A program made the position numbers and the translations under genes. From JAXGPP01 sp964436865 (lineage in GTDB: Bacteria > Planctomycetota > Planctomycetia > Pirellulales > Thermoguttaceae), in NCBI GenBank assembly GCA_964436865.1, contig CAYTFK010000166.1, positions 1 to 14,847 of the forward strand: a stretch of DNA of 14,847 bases, in the 5' to 3' direction. The notes beneath the pieces were generated by a model. The model had not been told where the DNA came from and did no database searches. It saw nothing but the letters and a program-made list of their open reading frames with translations. Within the stretch, counting starts at the first letter, position 1. Each line of letters begins with the position of its first letter. Shown here one piece after another: positions 1 through 7,557 of the stretch.

Positions 1-836
1 GGCGACATATCTCCGGATGCGGAACCCCAGCCGAGAACGACAACTCCTTCGCCGTAACGTCCCTGCAGACGATTGCGAACCGGCAGCCAGAAGTCGGCGT
101 CGATCGAGGATTTGCCCTCCACAACCTGGGACGGGCAGGCAACATTGACAATGATCGCCTTTAATTGATCCTGCGCATCGTGGAAGAAAATCGATCCGAC
201 GTCATCGTCGTCCATTCCTTCCAGATTGACGAAGTCGGGCTGGTTCGTGTTGCCGTACATCTTCGCCGATCCGTCGGCGTACACCGCGCGGCGGCCGAAG
301 CCGATGCTGTTCCGGTCCAGGCCGTACGACATCTTTCCGGGAGCGAGATCCTGCCAGGCGGCGACAATTCCGCCGCTGATCTTCTCCGCCAGATAGGCGA
401 TGGTCTCCTCCACGGTCATCGTCTGCGGATTGACCGGAATGCCAGGCGTCCCAGGCTCGAGCACCGGGGCGGTATGAGTGTGGGTGGCCGTCAGGACGAT
501 GTGCTGGAGGTTGATCGAGGCGTCTTTCTCCGACACCGCGTCGCGGATCGCTTTGACGACGACTTCTGGCAACTGTAGCAGATCCAATGAGACGAAGGTC
601 GTCGACGTATCACCCGACTCGAGGGCGACGATGTTGGCGGAAAGCGGCGTATCGGGCCGGGTGGAGAGCCGCAATCCGAACTGCCCCCACAAGGCAACGG
701 CCTTATCGGGGGTGATATCGACCGACGCCGCTCCCACCTTCAATTCGGCACCCCACAGGAAGGCGGGAAACACGAGCCACACGAACATTCCGCAGCACGT
801 CGAGCTGATCCGGCGAGCGAGGTTAGGCATCTTCAT
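1..836 (-). CDS. Secreted neutral/alkaline ceramidase-like hydrolase, N-terminal part (runs off left edge)
   Basis: The minus frame is open from an ATG at 836 to the left edge, giving 278 codons; the C-terminal part is outside the window. A strong AAGGAG site (complement 843-848) lies 6 nt before the ATG and fixes the start. Residues 1-30 form a signal peptide (basic MKMPNLARR, then a hydrophobic run ending WGA-EL), so the product is exported. The mature protein begins like the neutral/alkaline non-lysosomal ceramidase domain (KVGAASVDITP). It carries the histidine motif TATHTHTAP, which supplies zinc ligands in that family, and near the edge GDMSP, matching the family motif GDVSPN that holds the catalytic serine. 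Known members cleave N-acyl bonds of ceramides. Planctomycete paralogues of this fold are numerous and their substrates are mostly unknown, so a ceramide substrate is not established here. The gene is divergent from the dehydrogenase at 1203. Confidence 0.8.
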   Translation of the reverse strand, partial: MKMPNLARRISSTCCGMFVWLVFPAFLWGAELKVGAASVDITPDKAVALWGQFGLRLSTRPDTPLSANIVALESGDTSTTFVSLDLLQLPEVVVKAIRDAVSEKDASINLQHIVLTATHTHTAPVLEPGTPGIPVNPQTMTVEETIAYLAEKISGGIVAAWQDLAPGKMSYGLDRNSIGFGRRAVYADGSAKMYGNTNQPDFVNLEGMDDDDVGSIFFHDAQDQLKAIIVNVACPSQVVEGKSSIDADFWLPVRNRLQGRYGEGVVVLGWGSASGDMS

Positions 837-1202
837 TCCCGGCTCCTTGATGAAACGTCGGCGGCCCTCGGGCACCACAATCCAGAGGGTACCGCGGAAG
901 CCGCACGTTCTCAAGAACGAACGGGAAGCGGTGCCACCCGGCACGTCGCCTTGCGACGGACCGCAAGCGGCCTACTGGCAGCATCCGGCTGCGATTCCCG
1001 TCACCCCCACCTTAGTGTGGGCTTGCGGCGGACAGGGCCCCTCAACCGTGTGCTAGGCTTGCACAGGTACATCACGCGGAATCCGCCCGCGGTGTCCAGA
1101 AGAGCCGCACCGGCGTTTGCGATAAAAGCGAACGCCCCGCGAGGCGGCTCGCGCCGTGACTCCCGCTCCGCCCCCTTCCATTTCAAGCCACAGGTGAACA
1201 GA
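837..1202. other. Divergent intergenic region with several short dyads
   Basis: This 366-bp gap separates two divergently transcribed genes and must hold both promoters. I see no credible coding sequence in it. An open frame continues upstream of 1203 from 951, but it lacks family similarity and a ribosome site. Four small inverted repeats are visible: 906-919 (CGTTCT-CA-AGAACG), 944-958 (CGTCGC-CTT-GCGACG), 1076-1086 (GCGGA-A-TCCGC) and 1138-1153 (CGCGAG-GCGG-CTCGCG). The last is about 50 nt before the dehydrogenase start and would lie in its leader RNA. No convincing -35/-10 pair was found on either strand. Confidence 0.5.
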
Positions 1203-2858
1203 ATGGCCGACTTTTCCTGCAGCCCATCCGGCGAGAAGTTCCCCCTTCCGGCACGGGAAGACTACGCGCAGGAATTGGACCGGATCAGGCGGTTGGTGGA
1301 GCAGGCCCGGTCGGAAGACAAAGAGATCGTGGTCGTGATGGGAGTCGGGTTCGTCGGTGCGGTCATGGCGGCCATCATCGCCGATACGGTCGACAAGCGC
1401 ACCGGCAAGCCGAGTAAGTTCGTGATTGGCTGCCAGAGGCCCAGCTCGCGGAGCTTCTGGAAGATACCGCTGCTCAACCGCGGCGAATCGCCGGTCAAAG
1501 CCGAGGATCCCGAAGTGGATCCGATGATCGCGCGCTGCGTCAACGAAAAGAAGACTCTGACGGCAACCTACAACAGCGATTGCCTGGCGCTGGCCGACTG
1601 TGTCGTGGTCGATGTGCAGTGCGACTACTCGAAGCGCGAACTCGGCAACATGCGGACGGGCGAAGCCGAGATGAACGCCTTGGAAGCGACCATGCGGACG
1701 ATCGGCGAGAAAGTGCAGGCGCACTGCCTGACGCTGATCGAAACGACCGTGGCGCCCGGCACCACCGAGTTCGTCGCCTGGCCGATCATGAAGAAGGCAT
1801 TTGCCGCGCGCGGGATTGATCGCGAACCGCTATTGGCGCACAGCTTCGAGCGTGTCATGCCGGGACGCGAGTATGTTTCCTCGATCCGCGACTTCTGGCG
1901 CGTCTGTTCGGGCTGCAACCAGGAGGCTCGAGAGCGTGTCGAGAAGTTCCTGCACGAGGTGCTCAACACCGAGAAGTTCCCCCTCACCGTGATGGACAGG
2001 CCGATCGAGTCCGAGACGACCAAGATCGTCGAAAACTCGTACCGCGCGACGATCCTGGCGTTTCTCAACGAGTGGAGCCTGTTCGCCGAGCGCAACGGCG
2101 TCGACCTGCCGAAGGTGATCAAGGCCATCAGGATGAGGCCGACGCACAACAACATGATCTTCCCCGGGCCGGGAATTGGCGGATACTGCCTCCCCAAGGA
2201 CGCGGGACTGGGATACTGGGCCTACAAACACATCCTCGGTTTTGAGGACGGTGACAGCGTATTCAAGATCAGTCCGATCGCCGTCGACATCAACGATACG
2301 CGCTCGCTGCACGTGGCTGAATTGACGCGCGATGCGCTGCGGAACATGGGACGCTACATCGCCGGTGCGGAAGTGCTGATCTGCGGTGCGAGCTATCGCC
2401 AGGATGTCGGCGACACTCGCTACAGCGGATCGGAGATGGTGGTCCGCAAGCTCACCGAAATGGGAGCGGACATGCGCGTTCATGACCCTTACGTGGATCA
2501 CTGGTATGAACTCGAGAGCCAGGATGTCTATCCTGCCCCGGGGCACTCGTGGTCCCGATTCTTCCGCAATCAGGAAGGACTGGCGAAGATCCGCGTGCAC
2601 AAGGAACTCGGCGAGGCCCTGGCCGGAGTCGAAGCCGTAATCCTCGCCGTCCCGCATGAGCCGTATCTGAAACTCCAACCCGAGGAGGTCGTGCGCCTGG
2701 CGGGCGGCCCGATCGCGGTCATTGACTGTTTTGGCATCCTCAGCGATGATGCCATTCGCAGGTACTTCGAGCTCGGATGCGAAGTGAAGGGACTCGGCCG
2801 GGGACACATCCAACGGATCAAGGAAGAATCACGGGCGGCGCTGCGGACCGGCGGGTGA
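1203..2858 (+). CDS. UDP-glucose/GDP-mannose dehydrogenase family nucleotide-sugar dehydrogenase
   Basis: A 551-residue protein of the family that oxidises the C6 hydroxyl of a UDP- or GDP-sugar to a carboxylate with two NAD+, a cytoplasmic step in making uronic-acid sugars for polysaccharides. After a 40-residue N-terminal extension comes the Rossmann motif GVGFVG (47-52). It is followed by LNRGESPV (91-98), TLIETTVAPGT (177-187), FERVMPG (215-221), and ETTKIVENSYRA (271-282), which holds the conserved Lys and Asn. GIGGYCLPKD (324-333) has the catalytic cysteine at 329. The C-terminal third is the usual second nucleotide-binding domain (VLICGASYRQDVGDTRYSG). The ATG at 1203 is preferred because AGGTGA lies 5 nt upstream; the open frame reaches back to 951 without family features. 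It is longer than typical bacterial members (about 430-450 residues). The exact sugar cannot be read from sequence; the WecC/UDP-N-acetylmannosamine branch is one possibility. It heads a cluster with the genes at 2898 and 3589. Confidence 0.9.
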   Translation: MADFSCSPSGEKFPLPAREDYAQELDRIRRLVEQARSEDKEIVVVMGVGFVGAVMAAIIADTVDKRTGKPSKFVIGCQRPSSRSFWKIPLLNRGESPVKAEDPEVDPMIARCVNEKKTLTATYNSDCLALADCVVVDVQCDYSKRELGNMRTGEAEMNALEATMRTIGEKVQAHCLTLIETTVAPGTTEFVAWPIMKKAFAARGIDREPLLAHSFERVMPGREYVSSIRDFWRVCSGCNQEARERVEKFLHEVLNTEKFPLTVMDRPIESETTKIVENSYRATILAFLNEWSLFAERNGVDLPKVIKAIRMRPTHNNMIFPGPGIGGYCLPKDAGLGYWAYKHILGFEDGDSVFKISPIAVDINDTRSLHVAELTRDALRNMGRYIAGAEVLICGASYRQDVGDTRYSGSEMVVRKLTEMGADMRVHDPYVDHWYELESQDVYPAPGHSWSRFFRNQEGLAKIRVHKELGEALAGVEAVILAVPHEPYLKLQPEEVVRLAGGPIAVIDCFGILSDDAIRRYFELGCEVKGLGRGHIQRIKEESRAALRTGG

Positions 2859-2897
2859 ATGCCGATTCGACCGCCAACTGGGGGAAGGATCTGAGGG

Positions 2898-3563
2898 ATG
2901 GCAAAGTCGTATGTCGTGCCCTTTGCCCTGTATCTGCTCGGGGTAAGCGCGGCGGCATGGCTGCCCGGAATGTACCCCGTGGCGTATGCGGCGGTGGTTG
3001 TCCTGGTGGGTGCCGCAACGGCAATGCTCCTGCGCGGGCGCCGGATCATCGTGCCGCACTGGCATGTCGGCGCAGCCGTCGCCGTCGGGATCGTTGGAAT
3101 CGTATTGTGGATCGGATTGAGCGAACTGCGGCTGGAGGATCGGATCGCAACGCTTCTTCCCGGCTGGTTGCGCCCTCATCCCCGAGTCGCCTACGATCCG
3201 TTTCAACAACTGCGACAGCCGTGGGCCGTGTGGGCATTCATCGCCGTTCGGCTCACCGGGCTGGTCATCCTGGTGCCGCTGGTCGAGGAGATCTTCTGGC
3301 GCGGATTCCTGCTGCGGTGGCTGACGGCCGCCGAATGGGAGAAGGTCCCGCTCGGTCGGTTCAGCGGCATGTCCTTTCTTCTGGTGACGCTGCTATTCAC
3401 CCTGGCCCATCCCGAATGGCTGGCCGCCGCGGTATACTGCGCACTGCTCAACGCATTCATCTATTGGAAGCAGGATCTGTGGAGTTGTGTCGTCGCGCAT
3501 GGTGTCAGCAATCTCCTCCTGGGGCTCTACGTCCTGACGACCGCGCACTGGTGGCTGTGGTGA
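2898..3563 (+). CDS. CPBP-family (CAAX prenyl protease-related) integral membrane protease
   Basis: A 221-residue, very hydrophobic protein with about seven membrane segments (roughly 5-24, 27-45, 54-74, 109-129, 155-171, 175-190, 194-215). All three signatures of the CPBP/ABI membrane metalloprotease family are present: EEIFWRGF (E130, E131, R135), FTLAH (F167, H171) and HGVSN (H201, N205). The overall pattern and the tryptophan-rich C-terminus (HWWLW) resemble the bacterial CAAX prenyl protease-related branch, which is often found in genomes with exosortase sorting. No exosortase or PEP-CTERM protein is in this window, so that link is inference. The start has AAGGA 8 nt upstream. It begins 39 bp after the dehydrogenase and ends 25 bp before the phosphoesterase, so co-transcription is likely. 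Substrate unknown. Confidence 0.85.
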   Translation: MAKSYVVPFALYLLGVSAAAWLPGMYPVAYAAVVVLVGAATAMLLRGRRIIVPHWHVGAAVAVGIVGIVLWIGLSELRLEDRIATLLPGWLRPHPRVAYDPFQQLRQPWAVWAFIAVRLTGLVILVPLVEEIFWRGFLLRWLTAAEWEKVPLGRFSGMSFLLVTLLFTLAHPEWLAAAVYCALLNAFIYWKQDLWSCVVAHGVSNLLLGLYVLTTAHWWLW

Positions 3564-3588
3564 TCAAACATCTCGGAGGGAAGTCGAT

Positions 3589-4656
3589 ATGAGCAGAATT
3601 CGGAACCGGGCAATTTGCGTGCTGCTTGCCTCTTGGCTGGCTGGGTCGCCCAGCGGAGCTTCCGGCGAAGACTCTTTCACGATCGCCGTGGCCCCCGACC
3701 TGCAGCAGGAGGTGCTGGACGGCAACGACACGCGATTGGCCAACCGGTTCCAATGGCTCGTCGACAATCGGCAGGAGCTGAATCTTAAGTGCATGCTCCA
3801 GGTGGGCGACTTCATGAACTGGGACACGCCCGATCACATCCAGTACGAGCGCGCCAGCGCCGCGGTCAAGATCCTGGACGAGGCCGGCCTGCCCTTCGTG
3901 TTCGCGATCGGCAACCACGATACGCAGGCGACCGGCGGTACTCCGGAGAAGCCCGGCGGCAGTGCAAGACCCGGCAATACGCACGACAACCAGCGGGACA
4001 CCACCGTCTACAATCGTTACTTCCCCCTGGCCCGATTCACGATGCTGGGCGGCGTCTACGAGCCGGGGAAGATCGACAATGCCTGGCACACGTTCCAAGC
4101 CGGCGGACTTGACTGGCTGGTGATCAATCTCGAGTTATGGCCCCGCCGCGGCGCCGTCGAGTGGGCGAAAACGATCGTCGAACAGCATCCGTCGCACAAC
4201 GTAGTCTTGCTCACCCACTCCTTCCTGAGGCCGACCCGAGGCGGCGCGCAGATCGAACAGACCAGCGGCGGCTATGGCGACAACAGCCCTCAATTCGTCT
4301 TCGACGAACTGGTCAAGCCGTATCCGAATTTCCGGCTCGTGTTCTGTGGCCACGCCGGCGTGCACGGCTACAGGCTGGACCGAGGCGAGCACGGCAATGC
4401 CGTCTACCAGTTCATGCAGACCTACCACGACTCGGCGACCAACCCCGTCCGCCTGTTCACGATCGACACGAAGGAGGGCAGCCTCAAGTCGCGAGTCTTC
4501 TGCCCGTCGATCGGCAAGGACAAGGACGACGGCTCGACGCTGGAAATCAAGGGCGTCGAGTGGGTTCGCCCCGCCGCGGAGCCCTTGCCCGAAACCGGCA
4601 GGAAGGCTGCATTCCGTGGAAAGGCCGCGAATCGCCCGAAGGCGGATGCCGCGTGA
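3589..4656 (+). CDS. Secreted calcineurin-like metallophosphoesterase
   Basis: A 355-residue protein with an N-terminal signal peptide (cleavage likely near SGASG-ED, about residue 26). The calcineurin-like metal-binding blocks occur in order: PDLQQ (36-40, in place of the more common DxH/DxQ strand), VGDFMNWD (72-79), the diagnostic GNHD (108-111), LTHSFL (208-213) and CGHAGVHG (253-260). These residues hold the two metal ions that activate water against a phosphoester. The fold is well supported, but the substrate (phosphodiester, nucleotide or phospholipid) cannot be told. The C-terminal 30 residues are basic and alanine/proline-rich and look disordered. The start is set by a GGAGG site a few bases upstream of the ATG at 3589. 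It is the third gene of the plus-strand cluster and converges on the oxidoreductase at 4723. Confidence 0.85.
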   Translation: MSRIRNRAICVLLASWLAGSPSGASGEDSFTIAVAPDLQQEVLDGNDTRLANRFQWLVDNRQELNLKCMLQVGDFMNWDTPDHIQYERASAAVKILDEAGLPFVFAIGNHDTQATGGTPEKPGGSARPGNTHDNQRDTTVYNRYFPLARFTMLGGVYEPGKIDNAWHTFQAGGLDWLVINLELWPRRGAVEWAKTIVEQHPSHNVVLLTHSFLRPTRGGAQIEQTSGGYGDNSPQFVFDELVKPYPNFRLVFCGHAGVHGYRLDRGEHGNAVYQFMQTYHDSATNPVRLFTIDTKEGSLKSRVFCPSIGKDKDDGSTLEIKGVEWVRPAAEPLPETGRKAAFRGKAANRPKADAA

Positions 4657-4722
4657 GGCGTCACGGCTGATTGCCTCGTCCGCGGCATCGCGCGATTCGA
4701 GCCTGACTCGCGGTTAATTGCG

Positions 4723-5976
4723 TCACGCCTTGACGTTTTCGAGCTTCGGGTCGAGCTTTTCGTTGCTCTTGAGGATCTCGTCCCAGGTAACGACGCGGCC
4801 CTCGTAAGCCGCCGTGCGCCCCAGGATCGTCACGAGATTGCTGCGAACGCTCTCACCCACGGTGGGATTGCTGAAGTCGCCCTTCTGGATGCTCGCGTGG
4901 AAGGTGGCGATATTGGCCACGGCGCCGTCGCGGTAGATCGCCGGCGAGCGGCCGCCGCGATAGAAGGTCTCCGCGCCGCCGCGGATCATCACCTGCCCGC
5001 CGTATTCCGTTTCCAGCACTCCGGCCGTGCCGAACATGCGGTTGCGTATTCCCTCCGGCTGGGTGCCGTGGCCCGGGAATTGCCTTGAGCTGAACGCGAT
5101 GCCGACGTCGTCCGGGTACTTGAACGTCACGCTGAATGTGTCCCAGCAGGTACCGAATCCGCGGACCTTGCGGCCTCCGGTGCCGAAAGCGCACAACGGG
5201 GGCTGGCCCATGATCCAGCTTGCCACATCGAGCGTGTGGATATTCTGCTCGGTGATGATGTCGCCCGAAAGCACGCGATCCAGACCCCACGCCCGCAGCC
5301 TGGCCTCCGAGTTCTCGGGGTCATCCTTCAAGTAGTCGACCTGACGTGCCCAGGGATTGTCGGCGTGATAGGTCGCCTCACCGAAGGCGAACTTCCCGAT
5401 CGCACCGGCGTGTACGCGTTTCAGGGCTTCTTGATAGAACGGATCGGACCTGGTCTGGAAGTCGACGAGGAAGCAGAGTTTCTTCTCGCTGGCCTGCTTG
5501 CCGCTGGACTCGACCGACTTGCAGCCAGGCACGTCGACGGCAATCGGCTTGGCCAGGTAGACGTGCTTGCCAGCCGCCACCCCCGCCTCGGCCTGCTCGG
5601 GATGGAAGTACGGAGGTGATTCGATCACGATCGCGTCGACGATGTCCCCCTCGAGCATCCGTTTGTATCCCGAGAGGCCCGTGAACCGCCGCTCGGCGGC
5701 CACCTTGAACTTGTCTCCCATGCCGTCGACACGGTCCTGGAAGTAGTCGGCCGCCGCGGTGATCTCATAGCCACCGTGTTGCTGGAACAAGTCGGCAATC
5801 CACGTTCCCCGTCCGCCGCAGCCGGCGAGACCAATTCTGATCTTGGAATTGGCCGCGGAGCCCCGCACGGATTGGGGGCTGACGACCGTAAAGGCGACCG
5901 CTGCCGCTCCGGCGCCGGCCATAAACGCGCGACGCGAAACCGGGGACTGCTCAGATCTGTCTGCAGGCTGCAACAC
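4723..5976 (-). CDS. Tat-exported Gfo/Idh/MocA family oxidoreductase (copy A)
   Basis: Read from a GTG at 5976, this gives 417 residues. Residues 14-18 are SRRAF, a twin-arginine signal, followed by an alanine-rich hydrophobic stretch, so the folded enzyme with bound cofactor is expected to be exported. The NAD(P)-binding motif GLAGCGGRG is at 49-57. The conserved catalytic-site lysine is in YLAKPIA (K143), where the usual EKP reads AKP. The C-terminal half is the family's alpha/beta substrate domain. An in-frame ATG at 6108 would add 44 residues, but that extension is encoded by a degenerate intergenic repeat. The GTG has AGGGAG 7 nt upstream, whereas the ATG has only a distant G-run. Family members oxidise or isomerise sugars and cyclitols; the substrate here is unknown. 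It follows copy B in the same direction. Confidence 0.85.
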   Translation of the reverse strand: MLQPADRSEQSPVSRRAFMAGAGAAAVAFTVVSPQSVRGSAANSKIRIGLAGCGGRGTWIADLFQQHGGYEITAAADYFQDRVDGMGDKFKVAAERRFTGLSGYKRMLEGDIVDAIVIESPPYFHPEQAEAGVAAGKHVYLAKPIAVDVPGCKSVESSGKQASEKKLCFLVDFQTRSDPFYQEALKRVHAGAIGKFAFGEATYHADNPWARQVDYLKDDPENSEARLRAWGLDRVLSGDIITEQNIHTLDVASWIMGQPPLCAFGTGGRKVRGFGTCWDTFSVTFKYPDDVGIAFSSRQFPGHGTQPEGIRNRMFGTAGVLETEYGGQVMIRGGAETFYRGGRSPAIYRDGAVANIATFHASIQKGDFSNPTVGESVRSNLVTILGRTAAYEGRVVTWDEILKSNEKLDPKLENVKA

Positions 5977-5983
5977 GGTATTT

Positions 5984-5989
5984 CTCCCT
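5984..5989 (-). promoter_or_regulatory. Ribosome binding site that decides the GTG start of oxidoreductase copy A
   Basis: AGGGAG on the minus strand lies 7 nt before the GTG at 5976-5974. This is a near-ideal spacing and supports this start over the ATG at 6108. Confidence 0.65.
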
Positions 5990-5997
5990 GGAAGCTG

Positions 5998-6117
5998 AAG
6001 AACATCGAATGCCGTATGAGGAATTGCCGAAAGAACAACGAATGCGCAAAGCACCAGCGCGAGGCACTTGCTTATCCTCCTCGTCACTCGGTTTCTGGCA
6101 TTCAACATTGGCCATTG
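5998..6117. repeat. Degenerate ATG-rich intergenic repeat with inverted ends
   Basis: The plus strand around 6000-6050 contains spaced GAATGCC/GAATTGCC/GAATGC units (GAACATCGAATGCC and following). The minus strand at the other end, near 6112, starts CAATGTTGAATGCC. The two ends match at 10 of 14 positions in inverted orientation. Chance translations of the region give strings such as 'FLIRHS', 'SYGIRC' and 'NIECRMRN'. These resemble spurious ORFs annotated from a dispersed intergenic repeat in planctomycete-type genomes (from memory, not searched). It fills the space between the stop of copy B and the GTG start of copy A. Its ATGs produce the misleading upstream start at 6108. Confidence 0.55.
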
Positions 6118-7476
6118 TTATAGCCCCCAACCTTCGCGGAACTTGGGACGAAGGTACTGGTTGGCCGCGTCGTTGTTGGTGAATCGCATGCCGGCAACAT
6201 CCCACTGGAGCTTCTCGCCGGGGAACTTGATGGCAATCACGCCCAGAAGCGCCAGTTCCGTCAACGCTCCGCCGTACTCGAAGTTGGAGCCGGCCGGTCG
6301 CCCCTCGCGGATCGCTGCCAGCCAGTCCTGCTGATGGCCGGGAACTCGCGGCAGCTTCTGCTCGGGCTGCTTGTAAGCCTGCATCTTCGCTTCGGGCACG
6401 ATCCGCACACCGCCTGCGCCGTGCGAGCCATAGGTGATCGTGCCTTTATCACCCAGCACGATGGCTCCAGTACCCGGCGGGTTGCGTCCTTCCTCAAGGT
6501 CCTTTGGACGCGGCGGCCGCTTGCTTCCGTCGAACCAGACGAGTTTTACCGGTCCTCGCTTTCCTTTGGCCGGAAACTCGAATGTGATCGCGACACCGGC
6601 CGGATAGACGTCGGCGTGCTTCTGCGGATCGTAGCCGTCGACTTCGGCCTGGATCGACGTCGGCGCACCCAGGTCGAGCGCCCAGAACACGGGGTCAACC
6701 ACGTGGCACACCCAATCGCCAAAGGCGCCGGTGCCGAAAGGCAGCCAGCCGCGCCAATTGAACGGCACGTACATGGGGTGATACTCGCGCCAAGCCGCCG
6801 GGCCCAGCCAGAGATCCCAGTCCAATTCGGCTGGCACTTCGTGCTTCTCGCTCAGCTTGGGCAGGTTATCGATCTGTGTATAAACCTGGGGGAAGGCGTC
6901 ACAGCAGGCGTGGACCTCAGTGACGTTGCCGATCGCACCGTCCCAAATCCATTCGCAGAAGGTCCGGATCGAATCGAAGGAGTGCCCCTGATTTCCCAAT
7001 TGGGTCGTGACCTTCTTGGCTCGGGCTGCCTCGACGACCTGGCGGACCTCATGGACCGAGTGGGCCAGCGGCTTTTCGCAGTACAGGTGCTTGCCCCGCT
7101 CAATCGCCGCCAGGCAAGCCGCCGCGTGCGTGTGGTCCGGAGTGGCGACAAGAACCGCGTCGATCCCGCTTTCCATGTCGTCCAACAATTTGCGGAAATC
7201 GCGGAATCGCCTGGCCTGGGGCCAGCGCTCGACGGCACGGCCTGTTTGCCGCTCGTCGACGTCGCAGAGCGCGACGATGTTCTCTCCGCCCAATCCCTGA
7301 AGATCGCCCCACCCCTGGCCGCCTACCCCAATGGCGGCGATGTTGAGCCGGTCGTTCGCTCCGGCCTGGCCCTCTGCCCCCAACACATGACGCGGGACAA
7401 ATGTGGCCAACGCACCCGCAGCACCCACACGCCCAAGGAATTCTCTCCGGGTGGCTTTGTACCTCTGCCGGTTCAT
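6118..7476 (-). CDS. Tat-exported Gfo/Idh/MocA family oxidoreductase (copy B)
   Basis: A 452-residue protein starting at the ATG at 7476, with GGAG (complement 7485-7488) 8 nt upstream; a TTG at 7512 would add only 12 residues without family support. The N-terminus is a clear Tat signal (KATRREFLGRVG, twin arginines at 10-11) ending near VLGAE (31-35). The dinucleotide fold follows with IGVGGQGWGD (49-58), ALCDVDE, the ATPDHTHA block (111-118) and the classic YCEKPLAHS (132-140, K135). The middle includes the region EWIWDGAIGNVTEVHA, a usual hinge before the C-terminal beta-sheet domain. The planctomycete subfamily of this length is exported and abundant. It is expected to act on sugars or sugar derivatives outside the cytoplasm, with unknown substrate. 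It differs strongly in sequence from copy A, so they are not a recent duplicate. It starts 81 bp after the stop of the Agl23-like gene. Confidence 0.9.
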   Translation of the reverse strand: MNRQRYKATRREFLGRVGAAGALATFVPRHVLGAEGQAGANDRLNIAAIGVGGQGWGDLQGLGGENIVALCDVDERQTGRAVERWPQARRFRDFRKLLDDMESGIDAVLVATPDHTHAAACLAAIERGKHLYCEKPLAHSVHEVRQVVEAARAKKVTTQLGNQGHSFDSIRTFCEWIWDGAIGNVTEVHACCDAFPQVYTQIDNLPKLSEKHEVPAELDWDLWLGPAAWREYHPMYVPFNWRGWLPFGTGAFGDWVCHVVDPVFWALDLGAPTSIQAEVDGYDPQKHADVYPAGVAITFEFPAKGKRGPVKLVWFDGSKRPPRPKDLEEGRNPPGTGAIVLGDKGTITYGSHGAGGVRIVPEAKMQAYKQPEQKLPRVPGHQQDWLAAIREGRPAGSNFEYGGALTELALLGVIAIKFPGEKLQWDVAGMRFTNNDAANQYLRPKFREGWGL

Positions 7477-7484
7477 TGCAGGAT

Positions 7485-7488
7485 CTCC
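7485..7488 (-). promoter_or_regulatory. Ribosome binding site that decides the ATG start of oxidoreductase copy B
   Basis: GGAG on the minus strand sits 8 nt before the ATG at 7476. It supports this start over the in-frame TTG at 7512. Confidence 0.55.
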
Positions 7489-7557
7489 AGACTGGACGGG
7501 ATCGATAGCCAACTAATCGGCCATTGTTCTCGGTGGCAGCCCGTTCGTCAACAGACT

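Noticed and set aside
951..1202. Upstream extension of the dehydrogenase by 84 residues
   Set aside because: No ribosome site at 951, low-complexity arginine-rich translation, no family match; the ATG at 1203 has AGGTGA at good spacing.
2898..3563. Complete exosortase sorting locus
   Set aside because: Only a CAAX-protease-related protein is present; there is no exosortase and no PEP-CTERM tail on any protein in the window.
4657..4722. Terminator between the convergent phosphoesterase and oxidoreductase genes
   Set aside because: Only a 5-bp stem (CGTGA-GGCG-TCACG, 4652-4665) overlapping the stop codon was found, with no T-run; too weak to annotate.
5977..6108. ATG at 6108 as start of oxidoreductase copy A, giving a double signal sequence
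   Set aside because: The extra codons come from the intergenic repeat, the ATG lacks a proper ribosome site, and a GTG with AGGGAG lies directly before the Tat signal.
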